Position numbers and translations under genes: made by a program. This document shows, piece by piece, positions 38,262 to 50,739 of a stretch of 64,000 bases of DNA. The DNA is from Gymnorhina tibicen (lineage: Eukaryota > Chordata > Aves > Passeriformes > Artamidae): assembly GCA_013399875.1 (NCBI GenBank), contig VXAZ01001058.1:702823-766822 (forward strand), given 5' to 3'. Numbering within the stretch: the stretch's first letter is position 1; each line of letters begins with the position of its first letter. Below the pieces are notes generated by a model. The model saw only the letters and a list, made by a program, of their open reading frames with translations, had not been told where the DNA came from and did no database searches.

Positions 38262-38745
38262 CCCCTCCATAAAATATTATGGCTGGAATAAACCCCAGGG
38301 GTCATCCAGGCCCTTTGCTCCACTGCAAGATCAGCTCTGCTTAGGTCACGCCAGACAGACAAATGTTTATCTACCTGCACTTAAAGACCTTTAGCGGTGG
38401 AGACACTGCAGTTTCACCACAGGAAATGTGCTCCAGTGCTTATTCTATTTCCATCAGAAAGTGTTTCTTAATGTCTGACTTGGATGCTTTGTGCTGCAAC
38501 CCACGCCTGTTGCTGCTCATCTTGTCTGTAGGGGATAAAAAGAAGAGCCTAATCCCTTTCTCTTTGCCAATCTTTTATGTATTTGATGATCCTTTGGTGT
38601 CTGAGCTATGTCAGTCTCATCACACTCTGCTCCTCACACGCTACTCTGATTCCAAGAGCAAAACTGCATCTGCTCTCTTATCAGAGAATCTCTGCAGCAT
38701 TTGCATTTTAGAAGTCAGGTGCACCATTTTTCCCTGACCTCAAGA
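38262..38745 (-). mobile_element. Ancient CR1-type LINE 3' fragment
   Basis: The plus strand reads as the reverse complement of an older CR1 3' region: a degraded tail (ATAAAATATTATGGCTGGAA), then CCCCAGGGGTCATCCAGGCC, later AGACAAATGTTTATCTACCTGC, CTCCAGTGCTTATTC, CTTAATGTCTGACTTG, and further matching text towards TCTTTTATGTATTTG. This order fits the amniote-wide CR1 lineages, not the young avian type. It is heavily diverged with many small indels and no reverse-transcriptase reading frame. The 124-codon frame at 38363-38737 lies inside it and is not a gene. Confidence 0.85.
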
Positions 38746-39579
38746 TTATTCTACACTGTTTCCTCCACCACTCCCATATAACAGAGAAACTTTTCTTGCA
38801 TCCCAAAATCTGCTCTGAGAAAAACTGCAGTAAGCACAGAAATATGCAAAATTCACACTTCCCCACAATTTGCTTGGCAGTGGAATTGGGCACTGTTTAT
38901 TCACTGCACTTTCAGTGCTCTAAAATGGCTACAACTGCCAAACTTGTGGGCTGCACTTACGGTCTGCCAGGCACTGGACAGATTCATGGTGATTCAGCAT
39001 CAAAAGTTCATGCTGGATAGTATATTAAATATATTTATTGGTTTGTTTCCACTTGAAAATCCTGAAGAACATCCAAAACTAGAAGTAGGCACATGAAGAA
39101 AAAATGACAGTTCCTGTTACATATAAATTTGACCTAATCTGGAGTAAGTACATGCAGTCCTAGAACAGAACTCTTGTTAACCTTCATTCCTCTACCGAAA
39201 TAGCAAGAAGTAATGGCACTACAACATCTGAACTACTTCAGGTCATTCAAGCACATATTTTTTGCCAGGACCCATGCCATCAATTTCAGAGGAACAAGGA
39301 ATTCTCAGTTATCACGACTATGCTTATCATACTGTGGGTGCAACCACCAATAAGTTACAGTTGCACTTCTGCATGCACATTTTCCATGAAAAATCAGGCT
39401 ATTTACCTTCTGCGTGGCAACGTTCTCAGGGGCACTACTCTAAGAGGCTGTCAAGACCCATAGATGTCTTGCTCTGGAACGCTACACGTGCATTAAACTG
39501 ACGGCAGGCAGAACATTATATTTGCGTGGCATTTCGCATTCTGCAGTAACTAATTCAGAAGTGCCTTGCCGGACAAGCC
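38746..39579. other. Noncoding stretch
   Basis: AT-rich unique sequence before the CpG island. Nothing gene-like recognised. Confidence 0.5.
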
Positions 39580-39900
39580 CCGCAGCCACGAGCGAAGGCG
39601 GGATTCCCTTCGGGAAGCGCGGCCCGCGCTCCCGGGCCCCGAGCGCGCGGCTCCCGCTGGAATCGTTGTGGGCAGCGCCGCCCCGCGGCCGCGCCCCCGC
39701 ACTGCAGGGCGCGCAAAGCCCCAGCGCACGGACCCGCGTGAGCGCGGACGGCGGAGAGCTGCGCTCTGCTCTCAGTCACTCCAGAAACACGGGCTGCCTC
39801 CCTAGCCCCAGCGCACGGACCCGCGTGAGCGCGGACGGCGGAGAGCTGCGCTCTGCTCTCAGTCACTCCAGAAACACGGGCTGCCTCCCTAGCCCTTGCT
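39580..39900. promoter_or_regulatory. CpG island with NotI site, possible promoter
   Basis: About 320 bp of CpG-dense DNA in AT-rich surroundings, with a GCGGCCGC site at 39685-39692. Half of it is a perfect tandem duplication. It may be the promoter or first exon of an unannotated transcript. The 202-codon plus-strand frame 39522-40130 passes through and ends after a poly-A run (KKKK), but a frame is also open on the minus strand (39555-39866), so coding is doubtful. Confidence 0.6.
39717..39895. repeat. Perfect 87-bp tandem duplication
   Basis: Copies at 39717-39803 and 39804-39890 are identical by eye, with five more matching bases after. The period of 87 is 29 codons, so the plus-strand frame repeats a 29-residue block. 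Identity implies a very recent event, ongoing homogenisation or an assembly duplication. Confidence 0.97.
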
Positions 39901-41696
39901 CATCTCACTGCCTCGTTTCACCGGCACTGCCAAACACCAATTTTTTATCCCAGCGTCAAGTTACTCCGTTTATGTCAGGGAATAGGAGCACGGGGTTCAG
40001 CTGTGTGCATAATCTCACTGCTCAGAAACTGTTTCTCTTTGTTGGATTCCCATTAGGGTCTCAGGTGATTTACTGGTCGCTGGATATGGACCGTACTGGA
40101 CTTCACAGAGAAAAAAAAAAAAAAGTATAAAAATGTGGAATAGGAACTTTCTTTTCAGTTAGGGAGGAAGATCTCACATCTTATCATGGTCTGGATCTGA
40201 CTGTAACTGTGTAAAGCAGCTGCAGATCCTACTTGTTAGACAATTTAAATTCAATATTAGAGGTGAACTGAAACAGTATTGAGCAACAGAAAAGATAGAG
40301 CTCATTTAGAAAACTTATATACGCTGAAAATCCTGAACCACAAATTTTTCAGACCATCCTATTCCAACAATACGTCACAGATTATTTTGGAATCTCCAGA
40401 CCTAGATTATTCACTATAATCAGTTTCAAATAAAAATGCAGTTCAGTTGCAGCTGGGATGCAAGTTGGAAAAACTGAAGTGATATATGTAATCATACCAA
40501 CAGAAATCATGACTCCTTTTGCTTAAAGATAGCACAGCAAATACCGCTAAAAGCTGGCAAACACAGGACTGTAAAATGATGAGGCCCTGCTCTGTAACAG
40601 GGCACAGCAGAGCAGATTAAGTTCTTTAAACATCAAGGAATACAGGTGGCTGGCATCCTTTCTGATAGAGGAGCAACAGCTCTAAAATCCTGGCAAAATT
40701 ATATGATGAAAACAGAGGTGGAGGCGAGGTGCCTGATTTTTGGCACCTTCTGAGCCTGAAGCATTGCGGTATTCAATATTGAGAAAAGCAAGTATTTTTT
40801 TCAGTTTTAGCTAGCTGAGATCCTGCACACAACAGCATTAAATGCTAACGGGGGCATCTTGACATTCTCTGTATTTCCTTTTCCCATTGATCTCTTTCCA
40901 AAGAAGGAAATTAAACAGACATAATACAAGTGATAGAGTACAGATGAAGAAAATGGTTAATCACATCAGACACAATTTTGAAATCAGCAGCCCATGAGTG
41001 CCAGGAAACATGGATTTATGTGGCATTTCAAATGCAACACAATCTTTTGCCTTTCTCTATATTGGGGCACTTTTTAGATTTTTATTCATTAGATAGAACT
41101 CCAAAGTAAATCCCTAAAATGTGATTCAAATCAAATCAGCTTACTGAAAGCAACAAAATGGGAAAAGATAGTTGTTATATTTAGTTAAGGATGTTACAAT
41201 ATAGAAAACAAAAAGTATTATTCCCTTAACCCTAAAGAATGATTTATTAGGTCACACCAAAGGTGCAGTGGTCCCGTCTGGTCATAGCCCCAGCAAAAGC
41301 ATGAGGACAAGGCAAAGAGATGGTGATGCTCCTCAGTCACCACCAGCTTCCAAAAATTCTGACTCCAGGACCTTTCAAACCAGTAAATGTGCTTGAATTG
41401 AACAGTTCTTGGCAGTTGTTTCCTGCATGATTTTGTCCAGTCACTTTTTAAGTATTAGCCCTACTGGCTGACAAAATACCAAATTCATATATTGCCAGAA
41501 TGGCTTTTGGAAAGACAGTGGACATTCTCAACACCCTTCTCGGAACTGGATTTCAAGATTTTGCCTCGGTATCTTGAAACACAATGATCCAACAATTGGC
41601 CAGGGCTGAAAGCTTTTAATGTTGTCTCTGTAGCACCATTCTGATTCTTCATAAAACAATTTAATGACCATTTACAGGCTTTTCTACTGCATTCAG
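39901..41696. other. Noncoding stretch
   Basis: AT-rich with an A14 run at 40111-40124. No gene or transposon recognised. Confidence 0.5.
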
Positions 41697-41783
41697 TTTA
41701 GAGAGACACCCATTAACGCGCCGAACTGACACAAAGGTGAAATTATTTTCTTCTGGGGAGTGTTTAGACCACACGCTGTTGAG
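41697..41783 (+). other. Candidate exon (87 nt, symmetric and open)
   Basis: Acceptor TTTTCTACTGCATTCAG ends at 41696 with a branch-point-like TTAATGAC about 30 nt upstream. A perfect GAG/GTAAGT donor starts at 41784. One frame is open for the whole segment (1 + 28 codons + 2 bases), so inclusion would keep frame (phase 2 at both ends). It contains CpGs (ACGCGCCGAAC). The peptide is not recognised. Confidence 0.25.
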
Positions 41784-43654
41784 GTAAGTTACCGAGAGAA
41801 ACATGAGAACTATTGGACAACCGGGCTGCTGCAAGTAAGGAATGGAGACTGAAGGAAGCCGCAGTTTTAAAAGCAAGGCTGATTCCGCAGCTGTAGCGCT
41901 GGAATCGGGGCTCTCCCCGGCCAGCACTGCTGTAGGAGAGTGCAGGTGCCCAGTGCCGGTAGATGTCAGCAGCCGCCTCTCCCGGCGCTCCCATCCCCTC
42001 TCCCAGCGCCCCAGAGAGCCATGCCAGCTCTTCCAATCTCCCTCACCGGGACAGGGTGAGGATGCCACGCGGAAACACTTTGGCTTTGCCCCAGTCCTGC
42101 TATCTCCGCATCACCCTGATCTAGTTATCAATTTTGTTACGTGTGTGGGGACCAGTTCTGCTCAGCTCAAGCTGGGACAGGGAGGTTAAGCAGCTGCATT
42201 CTCACGAGGTAACAGGGCTTAGTTCAGGCAATGCTTTCTCCTGATGCTAACGCCTTTGGCACTATCCTGGCACATCATTACTTTCCTGTGAATGCCAGAG
42301 TGAGAAATCTCATTTTATATCTTGACTCACAATTGCACTTCCTTTTTTATGAGAAAAATTCCGCAAAATTCAAGTCCCCTTGCCTCATCAGAGAAGAGGG
42401 AAACAAACTGACAAACTGAATTAGATGTGTGGTTTACATATCGTCACTATTCAGATATCTCTGGCAGCTGCCTGTGAACAAATTTCAGAGGGAATATACG
42501 GAACAGACACCTTTGAGGGATCTCTTCTCCAGTCTCCAAATGAATCTTCTGTTTTTTAAAGGATATGAAGATTGACTTAAAAGTGACATCTCTGGATATT
42601 CTTCTGACCCACAGAGATACCCAATTCCTCTAGGTCTTTCCTTGCTATATTTCTTAAAAAAGAGGCAGGATCTCTCTCCTAATTTTGACTCATTGGTGGA
42701 CAGCTGGGATTGTGTACAACGCAGGATTGGTCTCAGATTTATTCAACAATATTTAATGTGATCCCACACTAACAAGGCTATGGGTGCATTTGCCACTTTT
42801 TTAGGAGCAAAACTGTATTCTTCCACAAAGTCATTTGGGAGTCCTCCAACCTCTAATTGCTTTCCATAGGCAGCAGGTCAGGCCCCAAGACTTATGGCAG
42901 CTTCAGGCTTCTGTGGCAGAGAGACTCACTCAGCTCAGCTAATGCCAAAGGATAAATTATCTCTGCAATTTGCATGAAAAGTACTCCAACCAGATATATC
43001 CTTTCCTGCTATGTTGTTTTATGTGGTATTTCAGAAATCATATTCATAGATCAATGAATTCAGTTGCTTTAATTCTCTGAATTTTACACTGAGGCTGAAC
43101 CCAACATAAAATAGATTGGCAGATCGAGGCAAAACAAATTCCTCTATTCTACAAGCTAGGAACATTATATCACATCACTTCTGCGTCAAAGGGCTGATTA
43201 ATGATCCTGGTATTTCTGAACTTAGCAATTCTTCCTTGTTCAGATATGAGGCATTGCAGAAGCCGTGACAAGTGTCCAAAGTTCTGTCCATTTAATCTCA
43301 TTAAATTATGGCCCATTCATTTATCTTTCAGCTGTGTTATTTAAGAAAGACTGCATTTTCAGGCAGGAACCTGAGCAATGACATCTTGGTAGGCTGGTGG
43401 GCATATCTGAGTTATGGAGCATTTCCTCCCAGAATGAATGCAAGATAATCTTGTGCCGCTGTGCAGCCTGGCTGGTGGAGGAAGCTGTTGCTTTTCCCTA
43501 AGAATTCCTGGCTCAGGAACTCCTGGCGGTGTCCGGGCACCTCGCATACAGCTTCTCTCCGACCCGTGCGATGGAGGCACGCGGCCAAGCCCACACAGAG
43601 CTTGCTAGCTCGAGCGGTATCAGAAGTAAAGAGTCCAGAGATGGCTCTTGCGAG
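41784..43654. other. Noncoding stretch
   Basis: A GC-richer part at 41840-42060 ends near a donor-like GTGAGG at 42056. The rest is AT-rich. Open frames overlap on both strands at 41661-42189 and are not recognised. Confidence 0.5.
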
Positions 43655-43655
43655 N
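43655..43655. other. Ambiguous base (N)
   Basis: A single undetermined base in an otherwise complete sequence. It lies in a locally GC-richer patch (about 43440-43660) and makes any frame across it uncertain at one residue. Confidence 1.
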
Positions 43656-46600
43656 CTGCCAGTGTTGATTCTCATTGTCCCCAAGGTCACAAAAGGGAGG
43701 AACTGCAGGCCTTGTTTACACTGGATTCCCTTTTTCCATCCTGTTCTCCATGACCAGAGCATAGCTGCAGCTCAACCAGAGGCACTCCTGGATTACACAG
43801 GCCACTGGCACTTCACATGAAGTTTTTGAATTTGGGCCATCTGCCATGTCCCATTAACTTCCACAAAGCCTGACTCCACTATGAGGCTTTGAAAACCCAA
43901 ATCCTAACGCTTGTTTCTTCCTGACCTCTTTTGATCTTTTTTCTCCTGCTGTTAGCTGTGAGTTCAGAACCACAGCCAGAACAATCATAGTTAAAATGAC
44001 TGCAGTACTTCCTTGAAAACGTAACAGAAAAGGGGCAAATACAGAAATTTCATGTGGCTGGTTTGAGTACAGTAAGAACCTTCTGTAAGGTTCTGTAAGG
44101 TTCTAATCTTTTCACTCTTCTTTGGCATGTCCAATTTAGAGAAACCATCACTCTTCCTCTTCTCATTAAATATGCTCAGAACACTTTGTATCAAATAAAT
44201 AAAAATACTGACTAGTTTGAAAAATGTGTATTTTTGATAGGAGGAGGTTTAAAGCCAAGGCGCTAATTAGCCAGCACAGATGCAGGAAGTTAGATTTTGA
44301 TGATGTGATCAGATGTAAAAGAAGATAATACACAGTCAAAAGGGGGAAAATGATGCATTATACCCTCAAGAAAAGGATTTGATTTGTTTGGCTTTTAAAG
44401 TCAAGTGCTGAAGCCGAATGAGCTGAAACCCAATTTTAATGCACGAGAGAAACATCTGTGATGGGGATGGTCCAGAATACGCAACATATGGAATGATCAG
44501 AAAAACCCCATTTCAGCTTCAGAGGGAAAAATGCAACCCTCCCCTGCAAGTGCAGATCCCGCAGAACATCCCATGCACAGGGAGGGTCAGTGCCAGGCAG
44601 CACACAGCGAGGTTTCAGATGTGAGGAATACACCTGGGGAACATCTGGCGTCTTGGCCGGGCCCTGTGCTGAAGCTGCTCTTTCCCCTCAGCAGCAAAAG
44701 CAGCCTCATTTCCTCTGTGGAGCAGGGCAGGAGAAAGACATAACTCACCCAGAGCAGAGCTGTAAAGTGGCTCCTAACATCTGCAATTCAGCCATTTGGT
44801 GCCCAAGCTGCTTTTGCTGATAGTGCTTTGTCCACCGATCTACAAAGCTCTTTTAAGACCCTCTGATGGCAGGAGCACCAGCACTCAGAGTGGATTAGAC
44901 ACTGTGGTGTTACCAGTCTGCAGACGCACCAGAGAGCAGCGCTCTCAATCTTCTCACTTGCCCTTTTTACCTTTATTCCAGGAATTTACATACTGAACAC
45001 TACTCAAAGCCCTTCCATAACAACTTTATTTTTGGCAAATATTCACCATAATTGTTCTATTCTTCTAGACTCTGTTAGGACTGAGAGACGGGCAAAGAGC
45101 CTGCAGATCCAGGCAAAAAGCAAATATCTACTTCAAAGTCTTTTTTGCCTTTGCCTCTTATGCTGATGGACTTTGACACTGCAAATTTCAGTGACAGCAG
45201 AAGTTTGCCAGAATGCATCACTATATAAACTGATAAAGTGCAAGGCAACTTCGTTTTTAGCAATGATTTGGGGTGCTGCCAAAGCTTTGTGCTTCCCAAC
45301 AAAATGAGTGACAAAAGTTGCATGCATAGTTCTTTCCTAATAATACAGTGTTCAAACTTTTATCATGAATAAAAAAGAAATCAGATATTAATTAGGAATC
45401 TAGAAGACTTTAAGGAGAATTAAATTTGTTTACTCAACCACCCAGCTGGTTTGGTCGAAAAAGTAAATATTCCTTGGAATTTCCAAAATATTGTTTACCA
45501 TTAAGAACTTATTTCTGAGAACACCATTAAGAGTATATTTACAAGGAGAATAAGTGATAGGCAACATGACAGAGCCCAGATTTTTTCTTCTCTCTCCCAA
45601 AAGCCTCTTCCGAAGGCTGAAGGTCGGAAATGTCAGATGTTCTGCATTGGTTTTAGGCAAAGAGTTGGCAATCCAAATTCTGGTTTCTTTTATGTGGTAT
45701 TTAAGCATGTGAAAAACATAAGACCATCTCCAAAAAGAGTAAAGTAAATATGTAAAGAGCATTTTGGTAAAATCAACTCTTACCTTCTCACAGAAGTTTG
45801 AAAACATTTTTACTTCACTTCTCTTGTACTTCTAAAAGTCGTTCTACAAGAGAAAGAAGTTAAATATTAATATCTTCTTATGTTTCTAAGGTGATATTCA
45901 AGCAAATTTTATTGTCAGATCAGAGAAAGTAAATCTCCCATCATTCTTTTTTTCCCATGATTTTTGAGGGACAGTTCTTTGGTTTCAGAAGAAAAGCCAG
46001 GGAGGTATCCCAACTGCATATGTAGTTGATATAAAAAAATCTTTCCAAACCTTGGATAAAATCCTTGCAAGGCAGGCCAGTATCATTACAACAGTTTTCC
46101 AGGTGCAGATTAACAAAACTCAAATTCCTGCTATTTTTAAGAAGTATATGTGTATATTCTGAATTTTTAAACACTGCCTCTTGTGAGTCCTGCTCAAGGC
46201 TGCCCAGTAGATCGGTGTCAGACACAAACTGAACCTGGTTATTCTGATTTCCCAGTCTGTGATTAGGCTTTTTCCCTTGGCAATAACACATTAATATTGC
46301 TATTTACTCTGTTACGCTTTTTGGATACCAAAGTGACAAACATTTCATTTAGTAAATAGCTGCCATTTGTTAATATTCCTTATAAAGCAGAGGAAAACAC
46401 TTGGAATTAGATGTCAGAGGCATCTTAAAGCAGGGCTAGAGGCCTGCCAGGAGCAGAGAGGAGGCTCACAGTCAGCGGTATTTACAGTTGCCATTTCCCA
46501 CCACTAAGTGTGGAATGTGCTTGTGGAGCTCCCCTGCATTCCTGCCCTTCCTCAGCCTCATTTTAATGCCGTTCTGATTCATGAATATACAGCTGTGGAT

Positions 46601-47336
46601 ACAGCACAGTAAATCTGTGTGAATCACACGGGGCTGTTGGAGGTACCAGCACTAATGCATGCAGGTCCCCTCCCGTTCAAATGACAAAGCAGCACTTAAG
46701 GCAGCTCTCACATGAAGTATCTTTTTTAAGCTCTGAATATAGAACCAGGCAACGCTGTATTGTCTGGAATGGAAAATCAGATCCCTGCATGTCAAAAACC
46801 AGAATAATTGCATCAGGGCAGACTCAGAAAGGCTATTAAGGAAAACAGCAAAGAAGTTTTCTTTTAATTACTGAAGTGAGATATCCAAATTAATACAAGA
46901 CTACATCTGTATAATTGAAAACTCTACCACATAATATAATGTGTGCTAAAATAAAAGGCAATAAAGCATTAAAGTTCATGTGACATTTTAATCAGAAAGC
47001 CAAATAAATGCATTAGTAAACAGAATTGACTTAGGCAATTATTTTAGGTTTTAAAAATTAATTTGTTTACCATTACTTCATACTTGAACTTGTACCATTA
47101 ATATCAAATAGTGTTTTCCAGTATGTCCATGAGAATATTCTCAGGGTACTTGAAAGCAGCTAAGAGGTAAGTGCTTATGAGATATATGCTTATGAGAAAT
47201 AAATTGCAACACTGCACTTTAAATTGCACACCCCAGTAAACAGGAGGAGGATGTGACAGCAGAATTTATAGATCTGCGTAGCAGACCAAGGTCTATAGCC
47301 ACGCTGTTACCCCCAGAGAGCCATGCCAGCCCTCAC
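43656..47336. other. Noncoding stretch
   Basis: AT-rich unique sequence. A short TTCTGTAAGG tandem (44081-44104) overlaps a 7-bp inverted repeat (AGAACCT/AGGTTCT, 44075-44094). A weak exon-like segment lies at 47122-47166 before GAG/GTAAGT. Confidence 0.5.
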
Positions 47337-47515
47337 CTCGCAGGCAGGGGGGAGGCTCCAGCTCCTGCTCCGTGTACAGCCGATGTCCAGGCACGGCAAG
47401 CAGGAGGGGCAGAGGTCAGCAGGGTGTAACTGACCCCTTCACTGAACTGTCATCTGCTGCTCACAGCTGTTCTGCCCCCACACACCCTCAGCTCTGGGTT
47501 ACCCTCGGATATCAC
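47337..47515 (-). other. Candidate minus-strand noncoding exon (179 nt)
   Basis: On the minus strand, CCTGTTCTTTTCAG precedes the segment and CTGCGAG with GTGAGG ends it. Both are good splice matches, and the segment is GC-richer than its flanks. All frames have early stops, so it would be noncoding or untranslated. Confidence 0.2.
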
Positions 47516-49590
47516 CTGAAAAGAACAGGTGGTATTTGGCTCTGACATCTCAAACATTGGATCTTTGCAGAAACTGGACAGAGGTTCTCCAAAGGGGAAT
47601 CTGAGAGTAACTTTCTCCAAGTCCACTAAGCCCTCAGCTTTACATACTAAGGAAATGAAGTTAAGCTCTAGATTTACCAGAGCTTTGCACTTGTGTGTAA
47701 CTACTCATACCCACATAAATCCAATATTATGGGAGCGTTTGCCCCCAAATTGTACAGTTCTGGTTTCTACAAAGCCTTTAGTGCTACTGTGAGACTTGAG
47801 CTATTACTTGAGTGCAGTTTATTAAAAATGAAAACATACATGTACACAAAAAGCAGAATGATGGATCACAAGTTTTATAGATCCTGCTCTGCAGGATACA
47901 GTCAATAGTGAAAAATTTCATTATTTCCTGGGAATGAAAAGTTGCATGTGGATATTTATCATTAATATGCCAACTATTTGTTTTCATCTGAAACTGCCAA
48001 TTTGCAAGTTGGGACAAACAAAAAACTGGTTCCTGAGACTTAAATTTGCTGAAAAAAGTAGCTTAAATTTTATTAAATATAAAAAATTGTGATCCATCTT
48101 GTGTGTTACACAAGAGGCTATCACTGCTCAGGTTTTACAGCTCAGCTGATAACCGTGTATCTCAGTTGCAGCTTCCTTCTGTGCCTTGTGCTGGTCAGTT
48201 ATTGCAGGGCAGCTCCTGCACTGGTCCCATTTATGGCCAAACAAAGCACACGAAGATTGTATTTATCACTTGCAGTGTTCCTCTTCCACTGCTCACACTA
48301 ATATTAGTTAATCGAGCCAGTGTGCACCAGCTTGCTTTATGAAAAACCTTCTGGAAACATCCCATTCCCACACCAAATCCACTGCTCCACTCCAAATGCA
48401 CTGCTCACATACTGATTAATTATTTATTCATTTTGAAATACACTGTTGAGACAGTCAAGACTTACTAACTTGTAGCAAGTATCTAAAAGAAAGTGCAAAG
48501 CTATTTTAGGACACGAAGAACAAAACATTTACTGTATTTTTTCCCCTGAGTCCCTTGTATGTCAAAAAGATATTTCTTCAGACAAAGGAAAGCATTATTC
48601 TTAGAAGACATCCCTAGGAAAAGAAAAACTTGTGTTCTCAGACTTGGAGCTAAACTCCAAAAAGACAGAATAAGCTTAAAATACCTGGTTTCATTATTTA
48701 TTTAGGGGAAATTAGATCTCTAAAGTCACCTACAGCCTCTTACCACTGTCATAGAGGTGCAGAGTAGGCAAGTCAAGAATAGTTCATTTTCCTTTTAAAG
48801 ATGATATTAAACCTCCTGTATGCGCATCTAACAGGACTGAGCACAGGGGAAGAACAAGAGGAGATAAATGCTTCATTTGTCCTACTCTAAAACAGCAAAA
48901 TACTTCAGAACAGAGAGGTCAGCTAAGGAACAGATCTATTCTTTCTCTAAACAAGCTTTAAATCCAAGATTTACCATGACAATCAGCTTTCAAATCTTCA
49001 TTGACAAAAAACGAAGTCTTAGAAGCCAGGCCTATTTCTTAAAACCTTTGGTCAATAAGAAAAAAATCACCTTTTGTTCTGATCCAACACAACCTGTTCT
49101 ACAGCTGTTGTTTATCAGCTCAAGCACACTTTTATGAACTGAAATGCAATATCAAAGTGTTTGATGTGTTTTACAGAATGAGGCATCATTGACATTTCCA
49201 TATATTAGAAGCTGAGGGAAAATTGCATATTGATGATAGCAGAGTTGTTCCAGAAATAAAGGAATAAGAAACCATTTAAGATTTTATTAGATATGTTCTG
49301 GATGTTGGATTACCCAGCTTTAACACTCACATAAGGAAAGTATTTCCTAGCTTCGGTATTTTCTGCCTTCCATTTACTGCAGATGCATATTTTACCAGAC
49401 AAGATAGTTTGGCTGCTTTTACAGATGGTCAACCACTTCCAAAACCTCTCCTGATGAAATCATAAGCCCAAACAGATGAACAGCAAGTCTTATCTCAATT
49501 TCAATACAGATAGATTTAATTTTTGTTAACATACTAGTCCTTTAACTACTACCAAGCAGAGAGATAAAAATTCATAAAGTAAACAAATCA
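47516..49590. other. Noncoding stretch
   Basis: AT-rich unique sequence. Short open frames only, none recognised. Confidence 0.5.
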
Positions 49591-49840
49591 TCATAGAATT
49601 ATAGAATGGTTTGGGTTGGAAGGGTTAAAGCCCATCCAGTGCCACCCCTGCCATGGGCAGGGACACCTTCCACCATCCCAGGCTGCTCCAAGCCCCATCC
49701 AGCCTGGCCTTGGGCACTGCCAGGGATCCAGGGGCAGCCACAGCTGCTCTGGGCACCCTGTGCCAAGGCCTGCCCACCCTCACCGTAAAAAATTTATTCA
49801 TAATATGTAATCTAAACCTACTCTCTTTCATGTTCTGTGT
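49591..49840 (-). mobile_element. CR1 LINE 3' end (avian, relatively young)
   Basis: The plus strand starts with TCATAGAATTATAGAATGG and GTTTGGGTTGGAAGGG, the reverse complement of a CR1 tail and 3' end. A GC-rich block (CCATGGGCAGGGACACC, GGCTGCTCCAAGCCCC, CCAGGGATCCAGGGGCAGCC) follows, then the AT-rich region TAATATGTAATCTAAACCTA. The element is 5'-truncated, as most CR1 copies are. It shares most of its length with the copy at 52398. Small open frames inside it are not genes. Confidence 0.96.
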
Positions 49841-50739
49841 GATTTATTTCCCCAAAAGATAACTTTGCATTAACAAAATTAAAGCTACTTTCCAATCACT
49901 ACTGCTTCTTTTAAACTCAGGATTAAATGGCAATTACTTAGGAAGAAGCACTATGCTTAATTTGCTCATTTGCAGTGCTGCCAAGCAGCACACTAACTAG
50001 ATACTTATCAGCTGTAAAAACCGTATTGAGCAGCAATAGGAATTAATTAAGGTTGTAACTCTAGAATCAGAGGGTCAGCATCCTAAGGCTGCCTGAGGAC
50101 TTCTGTTTGACCTACAGGTGATTGCTCTCAGGATGCTCTCAGTAAGTTCACTCTGTGGGGAATGTTTTATTTACCACTTACAGACACTATATGACTAAAT
50201 AATAGTGATTGCAAATCGGGTTAAAATTGCTTATTTATTAGAAGGTTTTAAGTTTTGAGTCCAGAATTTACTGTTGCATAATACATAAAAACTGTCTGTG
50301 ATGCCAGCAGTCTAAAAACAAACACTAGGGCTGCTGGAGCTTTTTATTTCTATTGTACTTGCACATGTAGTAGCAAGCCGTATCTGTAAGTGTTTTCTGT
50401 TAAGAGATCTCACAGAGTAGTAGCTATATGCTTGAAGAAAAGAGAACAGCTTTGAAGTTTCACACCATGTTGACATCATCCACTCTAGAACATCCTTCTC
50501 TTCTGGGACGCTTACATCGTATCTTATTAAAAATATATCTCAGAACTTGCTAATTACCCAGCTACTCAGGAAGAAAGCCTCAGCATACCAGCAAGAAAAC
50601 CTCTTGCAATGCCAAGGTAGAAGGAAACCCACAGAAATTATAATTCAATTCCCATTTTAACTGAAATATACTTTGGCAGGGAAGAACCAGAACCAGCACC
50701 ATAGAAGGTGGCTCTACCAAGAGGCCACAAGGCGGTTCT
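49841..50739. other. Noncoding stretch
   Basis: AT-rich unique sequence between a CR1 copy and a CpG island. Nothing recognised. Confidence 0.5.

Noticed and set aside
40111..40124. A14 run as the tail of a processed retrocopy
   Set aside because: No intronless gene-like sequence, polyadenylation signal arrangement or target-site duplication is visible upstream.
39522..40130. 202-codon plus-strand frame
   Set aside because: Its length comes from CpG-rich, stop-poor DNA and a recent in-frame 87-bp duplication, and it ends in a poly-A lysine run. The opposite strand is open too.
49606..49862. Several short frames within 49606-49862 and 52369-52665
   Set aside because: They lie in CR1 3' sequence, which is untranslated in the parent element, and they recur in both copies for that reason.
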